From: Tannerella sp.
GTDB lineage: Bacteria > Bacteroidota > Bacteroidia > Bacteroidales > Tannerellaceae
Assembly: GCA_031288935.1 (NCBI GenBank)
Contig: JAITQL010000064.1
Location: forward strand, 1 to 5,464
DNA length: 5,464 nt
Direction: 5' to 3'
Shown here one piece after another: positions 1 to 5,464 of this stretch. Positions within the stretch are counted from its first letter, which is position 1, and every line of letters starts with the position of its first letter. Below the pieces are notes generated by a model. The model made no database searches. It saw only the letters and a list, made by a program, of their open reading frames with translations, and was not told where the DNA came from. The position numbers and the translations under genes are program-made.

Positions 1-70
1 ATTTGACTTCATTGAAAATCCTTTTTATCTGCGGCATCCGCGTTTAAATTCATTGAATCTGCGTGAAACG

Positions 71-142
71 AATCTTTGAATCCTTGAATTTTTGAATCTT
101 TGAATCGTCAAATCTTTGAATTTTTGAATCTTTGAATCTTTG
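71..142. repeat. Octamer tandem repeat (AATCTTTG, about 9 copies)
   Basis: Nine head-to-tail 8-base units are visible. Five are exact AATCTTTG (starting at 71, 95, 111, 127 and 135). Two read AATTTTTG (87, 119), one AATCCTTG (79), and one is diverged, AATCGTCA (103). The array fades into AATTATTA at 143. Since 8 is not a multiple of 3 and no reading frame covers it, it is non-coding. It ends about 70 bases before the -7 box of the first gene, so it lies upstream of the core promoter. Pure short repeats of this kind can change copy number by replication slippage; any effect on expression is inference. Confidence 0.9.
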
Positions 143-192
143 AATTATTACTTTTTCGTGTCGAAAGCGTATTTTTTATTACAAATACCCGT

Positions 193-210
193 CGCTTTTC
201 AGGAAAATCG
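193..210. promoter_or_regulatory. Imperfect palindrome abutting the -7 box, possible operator
   Basis: The arms CG-c-TTTTC (193-200) and GAAAA-t-CG (203-210) are complementary apart from one mismatched pair, with AG at the centre. The site ends one base before the -7 element at 212, so it fills the space between the -33 and -7 regions, where a bound repressor would block RNA polymerase. The gene downstream encodes an XRE-type regulator, and such proteins often bind short palindromes in their own promoters. Autoregulation here is inference; AT-rich palindromes of this length can also arise by chance. Confidence 0.3.
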
Positions 211-211
211 C

Positions 212-220
212 TATTTTTGC
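212..220 (+). promoter_or_regulatory. Bacteroidetes-type -7 promoter element
   Basis: TATTTTTGC is an exact match to the Bacteroidetes primary-sigma -7 consensus TAnnTTTGC. It lies 48 bases before the ATG at 269, implying a leader of roughly 40 bases. No clear -33 TTTG is seen at the expected distance (around 189-192), so only the -7 half is supported. The promoter would drive the regulator and acyl-CoA synthetase genes together. Confidence 0.6.
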
Positions 221-268
221 CCCGCATTAAAAATTATCAACGAACGATTGTTACATAAGTAGTATAAG

Positions 269-850
269 ATGAGTGTAAACAGAATTATCGGAGAGAAGGT
301 AAAGGGACTCCGTGAAACAAAAAACCTTTCGGTTGAAGAAGTGGCCGAACGCAGCGGCCTGAGTGAGATACAGATTTTGCGCATCGAGCGGAATGAGGAG
401 CTTCCTTCGCTGGCGCCGCTGATCCGAATCGCCCGCGTGCTGGGCGTCCGCCTGGGGACGTTCCTCGACGACCAGCAGGAACTGGGACCCGTGATCTGTC
501 GCGGGAAAAGTATCTCCGAAGAGAGCGGCATCCGTTTTTCAAACAATGCCGGAACGGAGCACAGGAACATGTCTTACCACGCGCTTTCGCAGGACAAGTC
601 GGGGCGTCACATGGAGCCGTTTCTGATTGATGTCCGGCCGCATGAAGAGGCCGACTTCGTGCTTTCCACCCACGAGGGCGAGGAGTTTATCTTCGTGCTG
701 GAAGGCGTTGTCGAAATCAATTACGGCAAGGATACGCACGTGCTGGAAGAGGGCGACAGCATTTACTACGATTCGATCGTGGCACACCACGTACACGCCG
801 GCAACGGACGTCCGGCACGGATTCTGGGAATTGTTTATACACCGTATTGA
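269..850 (+). CDS. XRE-family transcriptional regulator with C-terminal cupin domain
   Basis: The 193-residue protein has two parts. Residues about 11-67 form an XRE/Cro-type helix-turn-helix DNA-binding domain; VEEVAERSGLS followed by IQILRIERNEELPSL is the typical pattern. After a linker, residues about 105-193 form a small cupin beta-barrel. Cupin motif 1 is HEGEEFIFVLEG starting at H135; motif 2 is GDSIYYDSIVAHH (G162-H174), with H173 at the usual histidine position and Ala172 where many relatives have proline. This is the layout of PuuR-like regulators, where the cupin is thought to sense a small ligand. The ATG at 269 follows the -7 box by 48 bases and has no Shine-Dalgarno sequence, as is normal in Bacteroidetes. 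The stop is 3 bases before the acyl-CoA synthetase start, so the two genes are almost certainly co-transcribed. The natural inference is that it controls that gene in response to an acyl or related metabolite. The ligand and the direction of control cannot be read from sequence. Confidence 0.93.
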   Translation: MSVNRIIGEKVKGLRETKNLSVEEVAERSGLSEIQILRIERNEELPSLAPLIRIARVLGVRLGTFLDDQQELGPVICRGKSISEESGIRFSNNAGTEHRNMSYHALSQDKSGRHMEPFLIDVRPHEEADFVLSTHEGEEFIFVLEGVVEINYGKDTHVLEEGDSIYYDSIVAHHVHAGNGRPARILGIVYTPY

Positions 851-853
851 ATC

Positions 854-2503
854 ATGGAACTGTCGAACAGAACACTGGGGCAGTGGATGGAACACTGGGC
901 GGAGACAACGCCGGACAAGGAGTTCCTGGTCTATTCCGACCGGGACTTGCGATTTACGTGGAAGCAGTTCAACCGGCGGGTGGACGACATGGCCAGGGGA
1001 CTGATGGCCATCGGCGTGACAAGGGGCACGCACGTCGGCATCTGGGCAACGAACGTGCCGGACTGGCTGACCTTCCTTTACGCCGGCGCCAAGGTCGGCG
1101 CGATTCTGGTGACGGTCAATACCAGCTACAAGCAGAATGAACTGGAGTTTCTCGTCAAGGATGCCGACATTCATACGCTCTGCATCACGGAAGGCGTCTT
1201 CGACGGCAGCTACATCGACATGGTCTACGAAATGGCGCCCGAACTGAAGGAGTCGCAACGCGGATACATGACCTCCGGGCGCTTCCCCCGGCTGAAAAAC
1301 GTCATCTACATCGGACAGGAGAAATACCGCGGCATGTACAACACGTCCGAAATCCTGCTGCTCGGCAAAAACGTCGACCACCGTCTGCTGGACGAAGCCA
1401 AAAAGCAGGTTCACTGTCACGACGTGGTCAACATGCAGTATACGTCCGGAACCACCGGTTTCCCGAAAGGCGTGATGCTCACGCACCACAACATCGCCAA
1501 CAACGGCTACCTGACGGGCGAACACATGGCGTTCACGGCCGCCGACAAACTCTGCGTCTGCGTGCCGCTGTTTCACTGTTTCGGCGTGGTGCTGGCCACG
1601 ATGAACGTGCTGACGCACGGCTGTACGCAGGTGATGGTCGAACGCTTCGACCCGCTGCTCGTCCTGGCCTCCGTTCACAAGGAACGGTGCACAGCCCTGT
1701 ACGGCGTTCCGACGATGTTTATCGCCGAATTGAACCATCCCATGTTCGACCTGTTCGACCTGACCAGCCTGCGCACCGGAATCATGGCCGGTTCGCTTTG
1801 TCCCGTCGAGCTGATGAAGCAGGTGAGCGAAAAGATGTATCTGCAAATCACCAGCGTCTACGGTCTGACGGAAACTTCGCCCGGAATGACGCAAACCCGC
1901 ATCGACGACTCGTTCGCGGTACGCTGCGAAACGGTCGGGCGCGACTATGAACTCACCGAAGTGGCCGTCATCGACCCCGAAACGGGCGAACACCTGCCCG
2001 ACGAAGTGCAGGGCGAAGTCTGTTGCCGCGGCTACAACGTCATGAAAGGTTACTACAACAATCCCGAAGCAACGGCCGAAGTCATCGACCGGGACGGCTT
2101 CCTGCATTCCGGAGACCTGGGCATCCGCGACGCCAACGGCAACTACCGCATCACCGGCCGCATCAAGGACATGATCATCCGCGGCGGCGAGAACATTTAC
2201 CCGCGCGAGATCGAGGAATACCTCTATCATCTGGACGGCATCAAGGACATTCAGGTGGCCGCCGTTCCGTCGAAAAAGTATGGCGAGGAAGTGGGCGCGT
2301 TTATCATTTCCCATCCGAACGCCTCCCTGACGGAGGAGATCGTGAAGGACTTCTGTCGCGGGAAAATCGCGCGTCACAAGATTCCGAAATACGTCTTTTT
2401 TGTAGACGCCTTCCCCATGACCGGCAGCGGAAAAATACAGAAATTCAAACTGAAAGACCTTGCGCTGGATTTGCTTTCGCAACAGGGGATCGTCCCGGTC
2501 TGA
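854..2503 (+). CDS. AMP-forming acyl-CoA synthetase (ACSF2-like, ANL superfamily)
   Basis: This 549-residue enzyme has the normal length and the full set of motifs of AMP-forming acyl-CoA ligases. They are the phosphate-binding loop [11 protein letters not shown] (196-206), YGLTETSP (336-343), HSGDLG (418-423) with the ATP-ribose aspartate D421, the hinge and C-terminal domain start [16 protein letters not shown] (435-450), and [13 protein letters not shown] near the C-terminus with the catalytic lysine K527. The family activates a carboxylic acid with ATP to an acyl-adenylate, then transfers it to CoA, releasing AMP and pyrophosphate. From memory the sequence resembles ACSF2-type medium-chain acyl-CoA ligases more than acetyl-CoA synthetases, but chain-length preference is not certain. 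No signal peptide or membrane segment is seen, so it is cytoplasmic. The ATG lies 3 bases after the stop of the cupin regulator, supporting one operon and a shared theme. An unrelated carboxylic acid substrate remains possible. Confidence 0.95.
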   Translation: MELSNRTLGQWMEHWAETTPDKEFLVYSDRDLRFTWKQFNRRVDDMARGLMAIGVTRGTHVGIWATNVPDWLTFLYAGAKVGAILVTVNTSYKQNELEFLVKDADIHTLCITEGVFDGSYIDMVYEMAPELKESQRGYMTSGRFPRLKNVIYIGQEKYRGMYNTSEILLLGKNVDHRLLDEAKKQVHCHDVVNMQYTSGTTGFPKGVMLTHHNIANNGYLTGEHMAFTAADKLCVCVPLFHCFGVVLATMNVLTHGCTQVMVERFDPLLVLASVHKERCTALYGVPTMFIAELNHPMFDLFDLTSLRTGIMAGSLCPVELMKQVSEKMYLQITSVYGLTETSPGMTQTRIDDSFAVRCETVGRDYELTEVAVIDPETGEHLPDEVQGEVCCRGYNVMKGYYNNPEATAEVIDRDGFLHSGDLGIRDANGNYRITGRIKDMIIRGGENIYPREIEEYLYHLDGIKDIQVAAVPSKKYGEEVGAFIISHPNASLTEEIVKDFCRGKIARHKIPKYVFFVDAFPMTGSGKIQKFKLKDLALDLLSQQGIVPV

Positions 2504-2527
2504 GACGGGAGTTCAAGTGACCGGGAC
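2492..2527 (+). other. GC-rich inverted repeat over the synthetase stop codon
   Basis: GTCCCGGTC (2492-2500) and GACCGGGAC (2519-2527) are perfect 9-base complements with an 18-base loop that starts with the stop codon TGA (2501-2503). A competing smaller hairpin can form inside: CCC/GGG plus GTC/GAC with a single bulged G and a TGA loop (2494-2509). No T-run follows either stem, so this is not a standard intrinsic terminator. It could still slow ribosomes or polymerase, protect the 3' end of the upstream message, or have no role. Confidence 0.5.
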
Positions 2528-2559
2528 AGGGGCGATGGACGGAGAACAAATAATTCCCG

Positions 2560-2568
2560 TATCTTTAC
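2560..2568 (+). promoter_or_regulatory. Weak -7-like promoter element before the NamZ-type gene
   Basis: TATCTTTAC matches TAnnTTTGC at all fixed positions except G to A. It lies 16 bases before the ATG at 2585, which would give a very short leader of about 10 bases. The leader contains an A-run (2575-2581) and no Shine-Dalgarno sequence, as is usual for Bacteroidetes. No -33 TTTG is seen. With the 81-base gap after the synthetase gene, it suggests that the two peptidoglycan genes may have their own promoter, but read-through from upstream is equally possible. Confidence 0.35.
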
Positions 2569-2584
2569 AGCCGGAAAAAAATCA

Positions 2585-3796
2585 ATGATGAACAGGTTTC
2601 TTATTTTCAAACTGCTTCTTTCCCTGCTGCTGGTGGCGGAAACGACCGGAGCGCAGACGGATCGGACGGTGGTTACCGGCGCCGAACGCATGGATGTGCT
2701 TTGCCGGTTGCTGGACGGTAAAAGAGTGGGACTGGCGGTCAATCAGACGTCCGTGCTCGGAAGTACAAACGTGCATCTGCTGGATGCCTTGCTGGCAAGA
2801 GGGGGTGTGGAGGTGAAACGTATCTTCGCGCCGGAACACGGCTTTCGGGGGACGGAGGATGCGGGCGCCACCGTGAAAAGCCATGCCGATGCGCGGACGG
2901 GTCTTCCCGTTGTCTCGCTGTACGGAACGCATTTCAAACCCGCGGCGGAGCAGGTGTCGGATCTGGACGTGATCGTCTTTGACATGCAGGACGTGGGCGC
3001 GCGCTTCTATACCTACATCAGTACGATGCATTACCTGATGGAGACGTGTGCCGAGTACGGCATCTCTTTTATCGTGCTTGACCGGCCGAACCCGAACGAC
3101 TGTATCGACGGGCCGGTGCGTAAACCGGGCTTCCGTTCTTTCGTCGGCGTCCATCCCGTTCCGCTGCTGCACGGGCTGACGGTCGGCGAACTGGCGATGA
3201 TGATCAACGGCGAGAAGTGGCTGCAGTCCGGACGGCAGTGTCCCCTGACGGTCGTCGAGATGGAGCGCTGGCGTCACGGCGATTCCTACCGCCTGCCGGT
3301 CAAGCCGTCGCCCAACCTGCCTAACGAACAGGCCGTCCGGCTTTATCCTTCGCTGTGTCTGTTTGAAGGGACGGCGGTCAGCGTGGCACGGGGGACGCCT
3401 TTTCCCTTTCAGGCGCTGGGCTGTCCCGATCCGGAGGCCGGCGTTTTCACCTTTACGCCCCTTCCGGTGGAGGGACAGGACAGCGATCCGGTGTACAAGG
3501 GAAAGCGGTGTTACGGGATGGACTTGCGGACGTACTCCTTGCGGCGCGGGTTGACGCTGCAGTTTCTGCTGGCGTTCTATCACCGGCTGGGGGCGGACGG
3601 ACAGCGGTTCTTTACTCGTGCCAACTGGTTTGACCTGCTGGCGGGAAGCAAGGAGCTGAGGAGGCAAATCACGGCCGGATATACCGAAAGGGAAATCCGT
3701 GCCGGATGGCAGGCCGACCTGGAACGGTACCGGATCATGCGCAGAAAGTATCTGCTGTATCCCGACTATGACGAAAAACAAACTGCTGCGGAATGA
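2585..3796 (+). CDS. namZ: DUF1343 / NamZ-type exo-beta-N-acetylmuramidase, secreted
   Basis: The 403-residue protein begins with a signal peptide (hydrophobic core from F5 to A18, likely cut after Thr-Gly-Ala at residue 23), so it works outside the cytoplasmic membrane. The rest matches the DUF1343 family, now known as NamZ (glycoside hydrolase family GH171). Characterised members release N-acetylmuramic acid from the non-reducing ends of peptidoglycan glycan chains. Family landmarks are GLAVNQTSV (near residue 50), FAPEHGFRG (81-89, with E84 in the PEHG motif, the glutamate position proposed as catalytic), DMQDVGARFYTY (133-144), VLDRPNPN, LLHGLTVGEL and the SPNLPN segment (242-247) leading into FEGTAVSVARGT. 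The length is typical and no key motif is missing. ATG codons at 2585 and 2588 are both possible starts; either keeps the signal peptide. The stop overlaps the start of the M23 gene by ATGA, so the two are translationally coupled. The family call is firm; exact substrate length and specificity are inferred. Confidence 0.9.
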   Translation: MMNRFLIFKLLLSLLLVAETTGAQTDRTVVTGAERMDVLCRLLDGKRVGLAVNQTSVLGSTNVHLLDALLARGGVEVKRIFAPEHGFRGTEDAGATVKSHADARTGLPVVSLYGTHFKPAAEQVSDLDVIVFDMQDVGARFYTYISTMHYLMETCAEYGISFIVLDRPNPNDCIDGPVRKPGFRSFVGVHPVPLLHGLTVGELAMMINGEKWLQSGRQCPLTVVEMERWRHGDSYRLPVKPSPNLPNEQAVRLYPSLCLFEGTAVSVARGTPFPFQALGCPDPEAGVFTFTPLPVEGQDSDPVYKGKRCYGMDLRTYSLRRGLTLQFLLAFYHRLGADGQRFFTRANWFDLLAGSKELRRQITAGYTEREIRAGWQADLERYRIMRRKYLLYPDYDEKQTAAE

Positions 3797-5124
3797 GAAG
3801 GGAAAGGGCAGCCGGAGGCGGGAACGTCCGGCGGAAATGGCGGCCTGACCGTATGCTTGCGGTGATGCTGTGCGGATGGATCGCCGTTGCGGGAGGCATC
3901 TGTTCGTGCAGGCCGGGAAGCTCCGGCGCCGGAGATCGCGGAGGGCTTGAGGCGGACACGGCGGCCGTGGCCGGTTCGCCGGCGTATTTTTTTGACATGA
4001 ACGTGGACTCGCTGGACGTCGCCGGGTACACGGTTCGCAGGGGCGACAACCTGTCGCTGATCCTCTCCCGCCTGCAACTTCCGCACGGACGCGAGGCCGT
4101 TCTCAAGGCCGTCCGGCCTTTCCTGGATCCCGGAAAGCTGTATGAAGGCCTGACCTATCATGTGCTGACCTCGCGCGACAGTGCGGAAACGGCCGTCTGT
4201 CTGATCTTTGCCCGTTCGCGTACGGATCATGTCGTGATCGACCTGACGGGAGACAGCGTGCAGGTGCGTCCCCTCAAAAAGGAGATTGCGGAACGCCGGC
4301 GCTATATCGAAGGCTCCGTGAAGACGTCGCTCTGGAATGAAATCCGGCGGCAGGGCGCGGATCCGGGGCTGGCGATACAGCTGGCGGATCTGTTTGCGTG
4401 GCAGATCGACTTTTTCGAGCTTCAGCCGCAGGATTCCTTCCGGGCGCTGTACGTGGAATCCTTCATGGACGACACGGTTTCGCTGAAACTGACGGTCACC
4501 GGCGCCGTTTTCACCCATTCGGGGCAGGTCTTCAGCGCCATCCCGTTTACGCAGGACAGCGTTTCCGAGTTTTTCGATGCCGCGGGTCAAAGCCTCCGGC
4601 GTTCGTTCCTGAAAGCGCCGCTGGATTTCTTCCGCATCACGTCGCATTTCACCAACAGCCGTTTTCATCCCGTGCTCAAGTACTACCGCGCGCATCACGG
4701 CGTGGACTATGCCGCCCCGACGGGCACGCCGGTCAGGACAATCGGCGACGGCAGGGTCGTGGGCAAGGGTTTTCAGGCCGGAGGAGGAGGCAACTTCGTG
4801 AAAATACAGCACAATGCCGTTTATGCAACGAGCTACATGCACCTGCACGGCTTCGCGGCGGGACTGAGCGTCGGCAAACACGTGCGGCAGGGCGAGGTGA
4901 TCGGATACGTCGGATCGACCGGGCTTTCCACCGGCCCGCACCTCGATTTCCGGGTCTACAAAAACGGGACGCCCGTCAATCCGCTGAAGATGGAATCTCC
5001 TCCCGCCTGCCCGGTCAGGCCGGAACTGCTGGACAGTTTCGACCGCGTCAGGGAACGGCAGCGCCGGACGTTCATGAAATATCAGCTGAGAAACGCCCTG
5101 TCGTCCGGCCTCCAGGACTTTTGA
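3793..5124 (+). CDS. M23-family (LytM/MepM-like) peptidoglycan endopeptidase, membrane-targeted
   Basis: The 443-residue protein has an Arg-rich N-terminus (1-20) and a hydrophobic segment (21-36) ending in Ile-Cys-Ser-Cys. The latter could be a lipobox with C39 as the lipidated residue, or the segment could be an uncleaved anchor. Residues from Y79 (YTVRRGDNLS) form a LysM/OapA-like region, followed by a MepM/Csd3-like middle domain. The M23 peptidase domain spans about 295-395. Zinc ligands H301 and D305 lie in HHGVDYAAPTGTPV. H350 in YMHLH and H383 in GPHLDF fit the two catalytic histidines. The third zinc-ligand position, usually the last His of HLH, is Asp385. Such enzymes cut peptide cross-links in the cell wall. 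The start at 3793 is preferred because it overlaps the upstream stop (ATGA) and supplies the positive residues before the hydrophobic stretch; the next ATG at 3853 would lack them. Pairing with the NamZ-type gene supports a wall-remodelling or turnover role. The exact bond cut is inferred. Confidence 0.93.
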   Translation: MRRERAAGGGNVRRKWRPDRMLAVMLCGWIAVAGGICSCRPGSSGAGDRGGLEADTAAVAGSPAYFFDMNVDSLDVAGYTVRRGDNLSLILSRLQLPHGREAVLKAVRPFLDPGKLYEGLTYHVLTSRDSAETAVCLIFARSRTDHVVIDLTGDSVQVRPLKKEIAERRRYIEGSVKTSLWNEIRRQGADPGLAIQLADLFAWQIDFFELQPQDSFRALYVESFMDDTVSLKLTVTGAVFTHSGQVFSAIPFTQDSVSEFFDAAGQSLRRSFLKAPLDFFRITSHFTNSRFHPVLKYYRAHHGVDYAAPTGTPVRTIGDGRVVGKGFQAGGGGNFVKIQHNAVYATSYMHLHGFAAGLSVGKHVRQGEVIGYVGSTGLSTGPHLDFRVYKNGTPVNPLKMESPPACPVRPELLDSFDRVRERQRRTFMKYQLRNALSSGLQDF

Positions 5125-5203
5125 ATCCCCGCCTGTCCTGCATGGATTTTATCTCCGAACACATTCGCCCGGAGCATGTTTTTGATCCGAAGTTCGTTTA
5201 AAA

Positions 5204-5251
5204 TAAAAGTGGCAGACGCAGTTCCGACATGAACCGCGTCTGCCGCTTTTA
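5204..5251. terminator. Long bidirectional intrinsic terminator hairpin
   Basis: TAAAAGTGGCAGACGC (5204-5219) pairs with GCGTCTGCCGCTTTTA (5236-5251) over 16 positions with a single G-U wobble. After one A/C mismatch the stem continues as GTTC/GAAC (5221-5224 with 5231-5234), closing on a 6-base loop. On the + strand the stem ends in a CTTTTAT run; on the - strand it is followed by CTTTTATTTTAAA, a stronger U-tract. The hairpin starts 80 bases after the M23 stop, so it should end the NamZ-M23 transcript and could also stop transcription coming from the right. Its right arm is also the first 14 bases of the 42-bp repeat unit, so it seems to have been built from the neighbouring array. Confidence 0.8.
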
Positions 5252-5464
5252 TGCCGGCCGTATTTATGACCGGAAACACGTCTGCAACTTTTATCTCGAC
5301 CGTATTTTTAACCGGAAACACGTCTGCAACTTTTATGCCAACCGTGTTTTCGACCGGAAATACATCTGCAACTTTTAATCCAACCGTGTTTTTGATCGAA
5401 AACACGCCTGCCACTTTTGTTCCAAACGTATTTCCGACCGGAAAAACGCCTGCAACTTTTGTTC
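5238..5464. repeat. 42-bp tandem repeat array with one stem-loop per unit
   Basis: Five full units start at 5238, 5280, 5322, 5364 and 5406, and a partial sixth starts at 5448 and runs off the window. Each unit has a conserved linker, close to GTCTGCAACTTTTAT, and a 22-base near-palindrome at 5259, 5301, 5343, 5385 and 5427. The best case is the one at 5385-5406, with nine consecutive pairs (one of them T-G) and a GATC loop. Other units vary while keeping much of the pairing. The array sits directly after the terminator and shares its right arm. Because 42 is a multiple of 3, a - strand frame stays open through all units with the theme KVADVFPVxNTVGI, ending at 5082. I see no start codon context for it inside the window, so a protein-coding role is not established. 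Function unknown. Confidence 0.9.

Noticed and set aside
31..45. Small GCGG-CAT-CCGC hairpin followed by GTTT, as a terminator of a gene to the left
   Set aside because: A 4-bp stem with a short T-run is too weak, and no coding sequence is visible to its left in the window.
151..178. TTTCG-TGT-CGAAA hairpin followed by ATTTTTTATT, as an intrinsic terminator
   Set aside because: The stem has only 5 pairs and is AT-rich; the T-run is not specific in such an AT-rich leader.
539..2482. A 647-codon open frame on the - strand opposite the acyl-CoA synthetase and part of the regulator
   Set aside because: It lies fully antisense to genes with complete family motifs, its translation is rich in His, Val, Asp and Arg with no recognisable domain, and long antisense frames are expected in GC-rich coding DNA.
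2582..4941. Two - strand frames of about 390-400 codons opposite the NamZ-type and M23 genes
   Set aside because: Both are antisense shadows of well-supported genes, overlap each other, and show no domain, promoter or plausible start context.
5113..5150. CAGGAC/GTCCTG inverted repeat around the M23 stop followed by ATTTTA, as the terminator of the operon
   Set aside because: A 6-bp stem with a 16-base loop and a T-run 5 bases away is much weaker than the hairpin at 5204-5251; it is probably incidental.
5229..5378. A 49-residue + strand frame through the repeats starting at ATG 5229
   Set aside because: It starts in the terminator loop, ends where a single unit changes TAT to TAA, and exists only because the unit length is a multiple of 3.
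5238..5464. CRISPR array, because of 22-base palindromic repeats at regular spacing
   Set aside because: The segments between the palindromes are conserved rather than unique, and no cas gene is present, so it is a plain tandem repeat of 42 bp.

Overview
The window looks like chromosomal DNA of a GC-rich Bacteroidales bacterium, possibly Alistipes-like (the genus is a guess). Four things point this way. A Bacteroidetes-type -7 promoter element (TAnnTTTGC) lies ahead of the first gene. There is no Shine-Dalgarno sequence before any gene start. The leaders are AT-rich while the genes are GC-rich. The gene families (DUF1343/NamZ and an M23 peptidase with an HLDF motif) are common in this group.

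Layout. Bases 1-268 are AT-rich and non-coding; they hold a nine-copy octamer tandem repeat (71-142), an imperfect palindrome (193-210) and a promoter -7 box (212-220). Four genes follow, all on the + strand. The first two, an XRE-cupin regulator (269-850) and an ACSF2-like acyl-CoA synthetase (854-2503), are separated by 3 bases and form one transcription unit. An 81-base gap with a GC-rich inverted repeat and a weak promoter-like element leads to the second pair: a secreted DUF1343/NamZ-type exo-N-acetylmuramidase (2585-3796) and an M23 endopeptidase (3793-5124) that overlaps it by ATGA. Bases 5125-5464 contain no convincing gene. They hold a long hairpin that should act as a bidirectional terminator (5204-5251) and a 42-bp tandem repeat array (5238 to the window edge) in which each unit carries its own stem-loop.

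How the genes work together (inference). The first pair is probably a ligand-sensing regulator controlling activation of a fatty or other carboxylic acid. The second pair is a cell-envelope module: the M23 enzyme would cut peptide cross-links in peptidoglycan and NamZ would release MurNAc from the non-reducing ends of glycan chains. No mobile element, tRNA, rRNA or CRISPR array is seen. The genes are ordinary members of known families. The least explained material is the 42-bp stem-loop array and its relation to the adjoining terminator.
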